Origin: a virus
Strand: one strand, 5' to 3'
Virus record (IMG/VR): IMGVR_UViG_3300033156_000984
Location: 1 to 60,056 of that record
DNA: 60,056 nucleotides
Below the pieces are notes generated by a model. That model searched no databases and was not told where the DNA came from. It saw only the letters and a list, made by a program, of their open reading frames with translations. Of this stretch, positions 51,339 to 58,515 are shown piece after piece (positions within the stretch are counted from its first letter, which is position 1; the number at the start of each line of letters is the position of its first letter). A program made the translations under genes and the position numbers.

Positions 51339-52769
51339 TCATGTAAATACCTTAATTACCTTGGGTTTCATTTGGATTGTTTCAATCTTGATAGGTGGGC
51401 GAAATGTGCGTTCTGATATACCTTCAAGAGCATAGTATAACGCATCTACACAATCATCATGCTTTGAATGTGGGAAGGTTAATAATTGTGTAAACATTTT
51501 ATCCCAATCTATTTCCTCATTAAATATTATGTGTCCATTCTCAAATTTTGTCAAATATTTTGTAAACCTCATTACCTTGCTTTCTGATGCTATACTACCT
51601 TTAATATCGAAACCATCTTGTAATAACTGATCATGTAACATTTTGAAACCTGTTACTTCCATATTAATGAATTTTGTATTCCATTTATGCTCAAGATTAA
51701 TTAAATGTGATTTAATCTGTTCATAACTAAATTTGCCTGCTAAATAATCAAGTATATATACCTTCTCAGGGTAATCTGGATTAATACCTACTACAACGAA
51801 ACATGTTTCATCAGGTCCTGAACCTGAAGCTGGATCTATGCCTATACCAGTTAACCAGGTTGATCTATCGAAATCAGTTCTATCTGTTATCAACCAGTAT
51901 GGCGAGATGATATTACCTTCCAGCTGTGAGAAATCCATCTGGTATTCAAGATTAAATCTTAAAGTACCCATGATACGTTTCCTACGTAGTAATTCTTCCG
52001 TTGGGAAGAATGATTCCCAAATTGAGTGTGGTTTACCTTCTGAATCGTAGTATAAAGCTTTAATTTTTAATGTTTTCATTAGTTTGTTTTTCATAATGTA
52101 AGCATGTAAATCTTCGGGTGAATGTGTTGTACCATTTACATGAATTCTACCACCTGCTAGCATCATTGGTAAGATTTCGTTAATGAATGTTTCAATTGTA
52201 CGTACAGCTGCTATACCTCTGCAATTATTTTTATCAACCAAATCATCGCATACTATTAAATCAACATGCCTTGCTCTGATGGTTGATTCCAAACCCAATG
52301 CTGTTAATGTTGGTGTATCCAATATTTTAGTTCGTTTTTTAACAGTGAACCTTAACTGATCCCATTGTAAATCTCGTGAGTACCATTCACCAAAAAATGA
52401 AATAAATACTGGATCTTGGAAATGTAGTTTCATTACGTTAGGTTGTAGTTTAGCTTGCGCTAATGTTTTTGATACAACTACTAATCTGATATCTGGATTT
52501 TTTAATATATTCCATAATACAAAAGCTCTATTACAAATCCAGCTTTTACCAAATCCTCTCGGTCCTAAGACTAATGTTTCTTTATTATCTAATTGAAATT
52601 TGAACATTTTCCTATGAAATGGTTGCAAATCCATCCTCAATACTATCATTATGAACATTTCCCATAGATTTTCTGATAGGATTAATTCGCCTGCTTCAAG
52701 ATATAATTCTCGTTCTATCAACTGGCATACCTTATCTTCAGCTTTACGTTTACGAGCTAAATTCACCAT
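51339..52769 (-). CDS. Terminase large subunit
   Basis: This encodes about 476 residues from the ATG at 52769, preceded by GAGGGAG; an upstream TTG at 52814 overlaps the previous gene. The ATPase has Walker A LGPRGFGKSW, Walker B LIVCDDLVD and coupling motif VNGTTHS. The RNase H-like nuclease has GIGIDPASGSG and, at the end, HDDCVDALYYALEG with the last catalytic Asp. It drives DNA into the prohead together with the portal next door. A small terminase subunit was not recognised. Confidence 0.95.
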   Translation of the reverse strand: MVNLARKRKAEDKVCQLIERELYLEAGELILSENLWEMFIMIVLRMDLQPFHRKMFKFQLDNKETLVLGPRGFGKSWICNRAFVLWNILKNPDIRLVVVSKTLAQAKLQPNVMKLHFQDPVFISFFGEWYSRDLQWDQLRFTVKKRTKILDTPTLTALGLESTIRARHVDLIVCDDLVDKNNCRGIAAVRTIETFINEILPMMLAGGRIHVNGTTHSPEDLHAYIMKNKLMKTLKIKALYYDSEGKPHSIWESFFPTEELLRRKRIMGTLRFNLEYQMDFSQLEGNIISPYWLITDRTDFDRSTWLTGIGIDPASGSGPDETCFVVVGINPDYPEKVYILDYLAGKFSYEQIKSHLINLEHKWNTKFINMEVTGFKMLHDQLLQDGFDIKGSIASESKVMRFTKYLTKFENGHIIFNEEIDWDKMFTQLLTFPHSKHDDCVDALYYALEGISERTFRPPIKIETIQMKPKVIKVFT

Positions 52770-52780
52770 TTTACCTAGAA

Positions 52781-53134
52781 CTACTCCCTCATTGGATACA
52801 TTAATACCTCCCAACCTGTGCCTCTACCATCTGATTTAATTAGTTCATAGCTCCATGAATTGATTGGATTGCCTTTTGAATCGTTTTCGTACCATCGCAT
52901 TAGGATATCATATTCGTTTGAAGTAATTAGATATATAACCCGATCACTGCAATGGAATTCATCTAATCCAATTATATTATACCTCTTATTTAAGGATTCT
53001 ATCACATTAATTGCATTTAATTTTTGTTCTAATGTTAGGTTATCTAATTGCATGATTCGTGGTTCTACTAAATTAACTGCACAGGATTGTAGAAATATTA
53101 ATAATATTAAACTACTATGGCGCAGGAGCTTCAT
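52781..53134 (-). CDS. Small lipoprotein-like protein
   Basis: This encodes 117 residues. The N-terminus is a lipoprotein-type signal peptide: basic MKLLR, hydrophobic LILLIF, then LQSC as a lipobox. The mature part is small and alpha/beta. Phage lipoproteins serve as outer spanins or superinfection exclusion factors; the location just before the terminase gene does not decide this. It overlaps the terminase ORF only in the alternative TTG start, and overlaps the previous gene by 20 bp. Confidence 0.7.
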   Translation of the reverse strand: MKLLRHSSLILLIFLQSCAVNLVEPRIMQLDNLTLEQKLNAINVIESLNKRYNIIGLDEFHCSDRVIYLITSNEYDILMRWYENDSKGNPINSWSYELIKSDGRGTGWEVLMYPMRE

Positions 53135-53453
53135 CCTTACCTAGATTATTTAGGTATTCAATCATAGCGTTCCATGTTGATAAACCTAATTCAAAACCTA
53201 GAATACCTTGAAGTACTAATAATCCGTTTGATACTAAGACCATAGGTGATTCTGTTTCGTCATACATCATGCTGAAATAAATTGCATAGCTGCGGTTATC
53301 ATCCTCGGTTATGATATCAGCTTTGAATTGAAGTGTGATATCTTGGTATGGGATATAGAAGAACACTGAATCATCATAAATATCTACATCTACCTTCAAA
53401 GCGGATGGATTATAGACTACTATCTCATGATTACTTATTACATAATCACGCAT
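53115..53453 (-). CDS. Small beta-rich hypothetical protein
   Basis: This encodes about 112 residues from the ATG at 53453, with AAGGAGGTG 10 bp upstream. It is mainly beta in the first half (VDVDIYDDSVFFYIPYQD) and helical with Pro at the end (KDEAPAP). It lies between the structured element at 53490-53721 and the lipoprotein gene. No family is recognised; a small terminase subunit would be expected to have an HTH, which is not evident. Confidence 0.65.
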   Translation of the reverse strand: MRDYVISNHEIVVYNPSALKVDVDIYDDSVFFYIPYQDITLQFKADIITEDDNRSYAIYFSMMYDETESPMVLVSNGLLVLQGILGFELGLSTWNAMIEYLNNLGKDEAPAP

Positions 53454-53489
53454 TGGTTCTAACACCTCCTTATTTTATTTTAGAACATT

Positions 53490-53721
53490 AAAGGAAGGAG
53501 GATGCTAAATCACAGGCAAGGTGGTATATGTGTGGTGATGCACTTTAATTTATTCCTGAAGAAGGGAGGGATGTGGAAGGCAAGTAAGCGAGCGAAAGGC
53601 AGGCGGCATACACCACACATATACTTTTGAGCGATATTCAGTTGTCCGAGTGAGGGAATGTGGGTTGGAGGTGATGGGCATATTCCCTCATCCTTTGAAT
53701 TTCTAGCATCCTCCTTCCTTT
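53490..53721 (-). ncRNA. Structured non-coding element (about 232 nt), candidate novel RNA
   Basis: The ends pair over 18 perfect base pairs (53490-53507 with 53704-53721). Inside, 53524-53537 pairs perfectly with 53611-53624 (14 bp, continued by ATGC/GCAT across one bulge), and 53651-53659 with 53682-53690 (9 bp), the latter enclosed by ATTCA/TGAAT at 53636-53640 and 53696-53700. This gives a closed junction with two arms. GC content is visibly higher than around it. A 71-codon frame on the minus strand covers it but reads unlike a protein. The strand is inferred from the leftward operon. No known RNA class was matched. Confidence 0.7.
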
Positions 53722-53725
53722 TCAT

Positions 53726-54982
53726 TTATTTATTGTGGAATAATCCAAATTCCTGTTCTAATCGTTTATTAGCGATTTCTATATAATCTGGATTTAATTC
53801 TATGCCAATCCAATTTCTACCTAATCGTTGTGCTACTATAGCTACTGTACCTGAACCCATGAATGGATCAAGTACAATACCAGCTTCCCAGCCTGCATTG
53901 CAACCACAATCAGTCCAGCCGATGCATTTACGTATCGCTACTGCATGTAAGGTACTATCATATGTCCCATGTGTTATAAATTCGGTATCAGCAGTATAAG
54001 GTTTGGGTTCGCTTTGTTTAATTACTTTAGTTCTTTCAATTATTCGTTCACGTGGTTTACCACATTTCTTGCAAACCCATCTTGGACAGCTTGATTTAAT
54101 CATTGGTTCAATTAATCTAGGTGGAAAGGTTGCAAAATGCGCATCCTTGAAAGGTTGTACTGGTATTGTCCATAAATCGCCTGGGTTTTTGCCGATGATG
54201 AATTCTTCTGAATTATGTCCGTTCAGTAGTTCTATCATAGTATCCGATTCATATTCGACCCTTACAGCATCTAGATCAAACCAGTATTTTTTATTTTTAA
54301 CCAGCATAAATATGGGTTCATATGCTCTGGTGAACCTATCCTTCACGCTGTCCGGTAAATGGTTTGGTTTATACCAAATTACTATGTTACGTAATATCCA
54401 GTCTTGCTCGTCGATCATGCGTAATATTAACCTATAATTTTGTAGCGCTAAGCATTTTGGTTTTAGTTTCGATTGCGGGGAAGGTTTGTATCTATATAAT
54501 TCAGATCTTGAAATGCTTGCAGTCTCACGCCAATCATATCTGCCGCAGTTGCTGCCACCATAACAATCACCATGATTCCAGTACATTACTCCTGTATCCT
54601 TTAATACACGTTTCAATTCAGCGGTTATTTGTAATAGATGATCAATATACATTTCTAATGTTGGTTCTAATCCTAATTGACCATACCATGCACCACATTT
54701 TTTACAGAATGCAAATCGTTGCGTGAAATGTAGGTGATCCTTAAAGTTGCCTATGCTGTTTTTTGTACCACCACGATATCGCATTCCTTCCTGGAATTGC
54801 CATTCGTGTTCACAGTTCGGATCACCATCCCATACCTTGAAAGTGCTTTCCCCATAGTACCTTAAACCCCAGTACGGAGGTGAGGTTATTATGCAATCTA
54901 CAAAATTGTCTGGCATTTGTTTTAGTACCTCTAATGCATCACCTTGATGAATCTTGTTTAGCCAGTCTGACTTTGTCTTCAT
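53726..54982 (-). CDS. DNA methyltransferase (N4-cytosine/N6-adenine type)
   Basis: This encodes 418 residues. Catalytic motif IV TSPPYWGLRYYG is at about 33-44, and the SAM-binding motif I DPFMGSGT with IGIELNPDY lies near the C-terminus, the beta-class order. SPPYW is typical of N4-cytosine enzymes, though N6-adenine activity is possible. Two zinc-ribbon-like Cys pairs (CKKCG twice) lie between. No restriction enzyme is nearby, so it is an orphan enzyme that probably protects phage DNA or marks packaging. It ends just before the structured element. Confidence 0.93.
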   Translation of the reverse strand: MKTKSDWLNKIHQGDALEVLKQMPDNFVDCIITSPPYWGLRYYGESTFKVWDGDPNCEHEWQFQEGMRYRGGTKNSIGNFKDHLHFTQRFAFCKKCGAWYGQLGLEPTLEMYIDHLLQITAELKRVLKDTGVMYWNHGDCYGGSNCGRYDWRETASISRSELYRYKPSPQSKLKPKCLALQNYRLILRMIDEQDWILRNIVIWYKPNHLPDSVKDRFTRAYEPIFMLVKNKKYWFDLDAVRVEYESDTMIELLNGHNSEEFIIGKNPGDLWTIPVQPFKDAHFATFPPRLIEPMIKSSCPRWVCKKCGKPRERIIERTKVIKQSEPKPYTADTEFITHGTYDSTLHAVAIRKCIGWTDCGCNAGWEAGIVLDPFMGSGTVAIVAQRLGRNWIGIELNPDYIEIANKRLEQEFGLFHNK

Positions 54983-55115
54983 TATTAATCATTGTCCTCC
55001 TTCCATTATTATACAATTTTATGGTGATGATTTCAAAATAACGTAAGCCTCGGCTTTTACTACGTAGCTCACGCCATGTGTAGGGGTTGTCTAAATCACC
55101 ATAGTTTATCATCAT
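54939..55115 (-). CDS. Possible small protein (58 residues) overlapping the methyltransferase start
   Basis: An open frame starts with ATGATG at 55115/55112, overlapping the stop of the small gene upstream as coupled genes do, and ends inside the methyltransferase. The product would read MMINYGDLDNPYTWRELRSK and on, basic and plausible in its first 40 residues. The methyltransferase start has its own GGAAGGAGG site. This gene is tentative. Confidence 0.42.
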   Translation of the reverse strand: MMINYGDLDNPYTWRELRSKSRGLRYFEIITIKLYNNGRRTMINNEDKVRLAKQDSSR

Positions 55116-55291
55116 ATCCTTACACCATATTTGTCAAATATTACTAGGATCCTGTCAGCTAGGTTGTAATAATCCGTTAGTTCAAATTCATTCAACTCCT
55201 CAAATTCTTTGCGTGATTCGTTTTCTTTCGTTAGTTCATTATACATTAATCGTGCTAGTTCTTCACGTATTACATGACGTAGCATGTACAT
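55112..55291 (-). CDS. Small acidic helical protein (59 residues)
   Basis: This gene starts at ATG 55291 with a perfect AAAGGAGGC ribosome site 8-10 bp upstream and ends at 55112. The product is helical and acidic (EELARLMYNELTKENESR, then EELNEFELTDYY). It fills the gap between the HTH gene and the methyltransferase. Function is unknown; it may regulate or assist one of its neighbours. Confidence 0.68.
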   Translation of the reverse strand: MYMLRHVIREELARLMYNELTKENESRKEFEELNEFELTDYYNLADRILVIFDKYGVRI

Positions 55292-55342
55292 GGTTTTTTG
55301 TTGCCTCCTTTCTACTCATAATTTTTTCAACAATTAGTTCTT

Positions 55343-55366
55343 CTATACTTCTATACTTCTATACTT
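55343..55366. repeat. Three tandem copies of CTATACTT
   Basis: The 8-bp unit repeats exactly three times over the stop codon of the HTH gene at 55351. Slippage at this site would change the C-terminus by a few residues (RSIEV would be repeated). It is a possible phase-variable or simply a slippage-prone site. Confidence 0.6.
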
Positions 55367-55875
55367 CTGTGACCTATCAGGATCTTAGATTTTAATGAAG
55401 TAATATCAATGTCTAGCTCTGGGAATTTTTTTCTTAGTTTTATGATTACATTCTCTATGTCTTCATCAGATATTTGACCTTTTAATAAATAAGCATCTAG
55501 GTACCATTTTAGTTCACGCCAGATTACCTTCGATTTGCTATAGTTGGGTAGCCTTATCATGTTTTTCCAAGTTGTTATAGTGAAGGGGGCTACCTTTAAT
55601 AAATTGCTTAGTCTCTTGGTTCCTCCTATGGGAGATAATACATTGATTAATACCGATGCTTTGATGCGAAGGGAATAGTCGTCTAAAAGTTCTTGAAGTT
55701 TTTCGATTGCATTATCAAGCTGAAGTCTGGATATCTTCCCTCGGGTTAGCCACCTGGAAACGCCTGCTTCAGTTACATCTAGACGATCTGCTAGCTCTTG
55801 TAATGTGAAGCCTCGGCATTTCAATAAATATCTCAGGTTCTCAAGTACCCAGTTTTGTTTTTGCATGTGCAGCAC
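55351..55875 (-). CDS. HTH DNA-binding protein, possible small terminase or regulator
   Basis: This encodes 174 residues. Residues 10-45 form an XRE-type helix-turn-helix (FTLQELADRLDVTEAGVSRW), and a second similar segment follows near 75-100 (TKRLSNLLKVAPFTITTW). The last 60 residues are helical. Small terminase subunits have an N-terminal HTH and similar length, and this gene lies four genes before the large terminase; but a transcription regulator is equally possible. No ribosome site stronger than AGGAGTGC was seen. Confidence 0.75.
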   Translation of the reverse strand: MLHMQKQNWVLENLRYLLKCRGFTLQELADRLDVTEAGVSRWLTRGKISRLQLDNAIEKLQELLDDYSLRIKASVLINVLSPIGGTKRLSNLLKVAPFTITTWKNMIRLPNYSKSKVIWRELKWYLDAYLLKGQISDEDIENVIIKLRKKFPELDIDITSLKSKILIGHRSIEV

Positions 55876-55957
55876 TCCTCTCTTATGGGGTTTAATCTTT
55901 AATACTGCTTCAGGGTAACGACTAAAGCTTTACCATAAAAAGAAGTATATTTATCGC

Positions 55958-56458
55958 TCATTGTATTCCTTCTTTGATTAAAATTTGTTTCACTTGAGTT
56001 GATGAAAGATGAGGTTTTAACGCTGTGATACCTTGTATTATGGATTGTATATTAATGTTGGGTCTTAAGGTGCGTAGATACATGGCTGTCGTTATTACGA
56101 ATAGCTCTTGAATCATGAAATTGCCATATCTATCTACTATAGTATCAAGCATCGCTCGATCTTTATTCGATAATCTATACGATGATTCTTTCTTGGTATG
56201 ATGAAAGTAGCCTCTCAAAGGATCCCATTTCGATGTAATTAATTCTGCAGAATTCGCTGCTGCTATATAGTATCCTATTAAATGAGAATATATGCCTCTG
56301 TGATATAGCTCATAACGATAATCTTCATGCATCTTTCTTTCAAATATATACATTAAGTATTGTATGGTCGATTCTCCTATCTGTTTGCCAGGATATTTCT
56401 CTTCTAATTTTTTTACTAAATAATATATAATGTTTATCATGCGTAAGGTTTCTTTCAT
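55958..56458 (-). CDS. Panacea/SocA-like hypothetical protein
   Basis: This encodes about 166 residues from the ATG at 56458 (GAGGT upstream). The pattern of N-terminal helices, then RGIYSHLIGYYIAAANSAELI and a YFHHTKKESSYRLS segment resembles the YwgA/SocA 'Panacea' domain (DUF4065-type), which occurs in antitoxins and phage proteins. The likeness is by eye and modest. It is second in the leftward operon, so it is expected early in that unit. A host-interaction or anti-defence role is possible. Confidence 0.55.
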   Translation of the reverse strand: MKETLRMINIIYYLVKKLEEKYPGKQIGESTIQYLMYIFERKMHEDYRYELYHRGIYSHLIGYYIAAANSAELITSKWDPLRGYFHHTKKESSYRLSNKDRAMLDTIVDRYGNFMIQELFVITTAMYLRTLRPNINIQSIIQGITALKPHLSSTQVKQILIKEGIQ

Positions 56459-56482
56459 GTTTTGATACCTCAACTTTCTACT

Positions 56483-56740
56483 TTATATAATGGCTTCTTG
56501 TGGTTCATTATATATTTCTATCGGTTCTTCAAAGTGCTTTATGAGCTGAAGTGCTAGCGATACCGCAGACCTTATTTCGGGATAACGGAATTCCTGAATT
56601 GAGATGATTTTTTCTTTGCCTTCTTTAACTACTTTGTTCACAGCTTCTTTGTCTTCTTTCTTTTTAACCTCGCTTACCATTAAGCTCCAAGTTGCAGTAT
56701 TTGGATAACGACTTATGACTATCCTTATGTCTTTGTTCAT
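56483..56740 (-). CDS. Small hypothetical protein, first gene of the leftward operon
   Basis: This encodes 85 residues: a beta-like N-terminus with a Trp, a basic coiled-coil middle (KKKEDKEAVNKVVKEGKEK) and a helical end. AAAGGAGTG precedes the ATG. It is the first gene after the leftward promoter at 56784-56812. No family is recognised. Confidence 0.68.
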   Translation of the reverse strand: MNKDIRIVISRYPNTATWSLMVSEVKKKEDKEAVNKVVKEGKEKIISIQEFRYPEIRSAVSLALQLIKHFEEPIEIYNEPQEAII

Positions 56741-56783
56741 TATTTAACACTCCTTTCTTTGAGAATTTTCTTCTTCTGATATT

Positions 56784-56812
56784 ATTTAATAATAAGATGA
56801 TTGGGATGTCAA
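56784..56812 (-). promoter_or_regulatory. Leftward promoter for the late unit
   Basis: On the minus strand TTGACA (56812-56807) and TTAAAT (56789-56784) are 17 bp apart. The -35 box is perfect and the -10 matches 4 of 6. It lies about 45 bp before the first leftward gene and faces the rightward promoter. Confidence 0.65.
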
Positions 56813-56866
56813 GAAAAAAATGATGAAAAGAAGAAATTTTTTTAAGGAAGTGGTGTGGATATTGGG

Positions 56867-56892
56867 GTTGGGTGCTGAGGTTGGGTGCTGAG
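56867..56892. repeat. Tandem 13-bp repeat GTTGGGTGCTGAG
   Basis: Two exact copies stand head to tail at 56867-56879 and 56880-56892. They are G-rich in a very AT-rich setting and lie upstream of both divergent promoters. A regulator-binding site or a G-quadruplex-type element is possible. Confidence 0.65.
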
Positions 56893-57129
56893 TGCGTTGA
56901 ATTGGATTTTTAGGAAAAATTTGTGGCAAGTCTAGTGCCACGCCCAGCAGGGTTTGATTTTTTCTGATAGGGTTTAAATTCAATGACGCCAAAATATTCT
57001 TATTAAGATAAAAATTCATCTATACCAAAAAATTATCACTATGACAATAATTCTGCTAAAATTAAGTTTTTCAAGATATGCTAAATTGTGGTGGTGAACT
57101 GGATTATCCGGCAATAGTGCATTTTTTTA

Positions 57130-57159
57130 TTGACAAATAGGGTGGTAGCGTGGTATAGT
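57130..57159 (+). promoter_or_regulatory. Rightward early promoter
   Basis: TTGACA at 57130-57135 and TATAGT at 57154-57159 are separated by 18 bp. Both boxes are strong. It precedes the AAGGC repeat leader and the gene at 57220. Transcription would start near 57166, at or just before the repeats. Confidence 0.75.
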
Positions 57160-57167
57160 ATATACAG

Positions 57168-57195
57168 GGCAAGGCAAGGCAAGGCAAGGCAAGGC
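57168..57195 (+). repeat. Pentanucleotide repeat (GGC then five AAGGC)
   Basis: Five exact AAGGC units form the 5' untranslated leader of the gene at 57220. Three reverse-complementary TGCCT units lie just after that gene (57449-57465). The 17-nt run at the 3' side pairs perfectly with the leader. Length changes by slippage would alter pairing. Confidence 0.85.
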
Positions 57196-57219
57196 TAACA
57201 CAAAAAGGGGGGTGTAAAT

Positions 57220-57438
57220 ATGATAAGAGATAAGATCAAGCAGGTAAAAGAGGATAAGGATAATGTAAAAAAGATATGGAAAACACTACTTCAAATAGCA
57301 AGAGATCAAGGGTATAAAAATAATCCAGATATTGCCGCGTTTATGCTTCAAATAAGAGCAACCCTTACCAAAAAAGAGATTGTCGATTGGATAAAAGCAA
57401 ATCTTCAGCAAGGATCAGCACCGGATAACATAATATAA
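57220..57438 (+). CDS. First early protein, small helical
   Basis: This encodes 72 residues, helical and basic (DKIKQVKEDKDNVKKIWKTL), with AAAGGGGGGTG as ribosome site. It is the first gene of the rightward early unit and is flanked by complementary repeats. Its composition suits a small inhibitor or DNA-binding protein. No family is recognised. Confidence 0.72.
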   Translation: MIRDKIKQVKEDKDNVKKIWKTLLQIARDQGYKNNPDIAAFMLQIRATLTKKEIVDWIKANLQQGSAPDNII

Positions 57439-57448
57439 AAACAAAAAT

Positions 57449-57465
57449 CTTGCCTTGCCTTGCCT
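57449..57465 (+). repeat. Pentanucleotide repeat complementary to the leader
   Basis: CTTGCCTTGCCTTGCCT is the exact reverse complement of 17 nt of the repeat at 57168-57195. It lies 11 bp after the stop of the gene at 57220 and just before the next ribosome site. In RNA the two could form a long-range stem that brings the two ends of the first cistron together. Confidence 0.85.
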
Positions 57466-57494
57466 CAAAAATTAAAAAAAGGAGGTAATTAAAA

Positions 57495-57704
57495 ATGAGG
57501 ATCACAAAAATAGGGAATTTAACAGATCAACCGGACAAAACCCTATACCAAATTAACTTGTGGGGTATTGAGTTAGAGGTTGCTGTTGATTATGATAATT
57601 TAGGTATAGAGATTGCAACCTTTAATATTGGCAATACTGATATTATGGATATATTTTGCGCTATGAAGGATCTAAACATAACGGATTGCATCATAGAAAT
57701 ATAA
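57495..57704 (+). CDS. Small hypothetical protein, paralogue of the next gene
   Basis: This encodes 69 residues with a beta-rich core and a helical end (DIMDIFCAMKDLNITDCIIEI). The end and the YDNLG turn resemble YDPLAG and DIDLLEYIGNLIELG of the next gene, so the two look like tandem duplicates. AAAGGAGGTAAT precedes it. Function is unknown. Confidence 0.72.
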   Translation: MRITKIGNLTDQPDKTLYQINLWGIELEVAVDYDNLGIEIATFNIGNTDIMDIFCAMKDLNITDCIIEI

Positions 57705-57720
57705 AAAAGGAGGTATAAAA

Positions 57721-57930
57721 ATGATCCAAATCTTAAGGGACGGCCGGCAAGGGGATTTGGAAATAGTAGAAATTTCCGTTGCACCAAAACTATTTATAAC
57801 TTTTGGCTATGATCCTCTTGCTGGAGAAAACGGACAAATTAAATTGTTAGAATGCAAGATTGCCGATATTGATCTTTTGGAGTATATTGGCAATCTTATT
57901 GAATTGGGTATTATGGAGGCATATATATAA
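57721..57930 (+). CDS. Small hypothetical protein, paralogue of the previous gene
   Basis: This encodes 69 residues with the same strand-turn-strand-helix order as the gene at 57495. AAAAAGGAGGT precedes the ATG. A strong terminator follows 6 bp after its stop. Such pairs of small early proteins are common in phages as host-takeover factors, by inference only. Confidence 0.72.
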   Translation: MIQILRDGRQGDLEIVEISVAPKLFITFGYDPLAGENGQIKLLECKIADIDLLEYIGNLIELGIMEAYI

Positions 57931-57936
57931 TCTTAC

Positions 57937-57965
57937 ATAGCCGGCTTTTGCCGGCTATCTTTTTG
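57937..57965 (+). terminator. Rho-independent terminator
   Basis: ATAGCCGGC pairs perfectly with GCCGGCTAT around a TTTT loop (57937-57958), followed by CTTTTTG. It ends the first three early genes. Confidence 0.88.
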
Positions 57966-58101
57966 CCCTATAATTTTAGTAAAATTAAATAATTTTTTGG
58001 TGATATTATGATTAAAAAAATATTTTCCCAAAATTGCAAGTATAATACAAAATATACTAAAAATTGCGCTTGTCAGATTGCGCTATATAAAGAGATCTCA
58101 C

Positions 58102-58135
58102 CGCACCCTATATATCTATATAGGGTGCGTTTTTT
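58102..58135 (+). terminator. Rho-independent terminator
   Basis: CGCACCCTATATA and TATATAGGGTGCG (58102-58114 and 58117-58129) form a 13-bp perfect stem followed by six T's. It stands about 140 bp after the terminator at 57937, so something may be transcribed between them. Confidence 0.82.
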
Positions 58136-58148
58136 AATTTTAAAAAAT

Positions 58149-58180
58149 AATCCTAAATCCTTGCAACAGGATTTAGGATT
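58149..58180. repeat. 12-bp perfect hairpin
   Basis: AATCCTAAATCC (58149-58160) pairs with GGATTTAGGATT (58169-58180) around an 8-base loop. The arm contains the AATCCTAA motif that recurs across the region. Confidence 0.8.
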
Positions 58181-58196
58181 TTCAAAAAAATATTTT

Positions 58197-58241
58197 TATA
58201 ATAGCGTTAAAATAGAAAATCCCAAATTTAGCGCTATTATA
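58197..58241. repeat. 10-bp inverted repeat
   Basis: TATAATAGCG (58197-58206) pairs with CGCTATTATA (58232-58241) with a 25-base loop. It is AT-rich like the other hairpins here. Confidence 0.7.
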
Positions 58242-58258
58242 AATAATTTTTCTATTGA

Positions 58259-58286
58259 CGCTAAAATAGTATATCCTATTTTAGCG
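58259..58286. repeat. 11-bp perfect hairpin
   Basis: CGCTAAAATAG (58259-58269) pairs with CTATTTTAGCG (58276-58286) around six bases. It is the fourth strong hairpin within 190 bp. Confidence 0.8.
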
Positions 58287-58461
58287 CTAACACAAAAAAT
58301 TTTCTATATAAATCCTAAAGATAAATATCCTTATTTAGAATTTATAAAGAAAATTTTCTTAATAAATCCTAAAGAGGATTTCTCCTTTTTAGGATATTCT
58401 AAAATCTTAACAATAGTTAGGATTGTTAATAATTTTTGGATTGTTAGGAAAATTATACTTG

Positions 58462-58515
58462 TTAGGATTTTTAAGATTTTTAGGATTGTTGGGATTGTTA
58501 GGATTGTTGGGATAA
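58462..58515 (+). repeat. Six tandem 9-bp units (TTAGGATTG-type)
   Basis: The units TTAGGATTT, TTAAGATTT, TTAGGATTG, TTGGGATTG, TTAGGATTG, TTGGGATAA follow one another exactly. TTAGGATT also occurs at 58417 and as its complement AATCCTAA upstream. Because 9 bp is three codons, translation would only give a repeating R/G-I-V/F peptide. Confidence 0.8.

Larger units (their letters stand above)
56741..57219. promoter_or_regulatory. Divergent intergenic control region
   Basis: These 479 bp separate the leftward and rightward units and hold a promoter on each strand. A tandem 13-bp repeat (56867-56892), a GTGGCA/TGCCAC hairpin (56923-56941) and a G-rich stretch lie between, plus GGATTATCC (57102-57110) close to the rightward promoter. 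A 77-codon minus-strand frame here reads as low-complexity and is not taken as a gene. The region probably sets the early/late balance. Confidence 0.65.

Noticed and set aside
53510-53725. 71-codon open frame on the minus strand starting right after the methyltransferase stop
   Set aside because: It coincides with the perfectly paired element at 53490-53721; the translation is rich in Pro, His and Cys in no recognisable pattern, and there is no ribosome site before its ATG. The RNA or DNA-structure reading explains the sequence better.
56786-57019. 77-codon open frame on the minus strand
   Set aside because: It lies in the divergent control region over repeats and a promoter, has low-complexity composition, and no ribosome site was seen.
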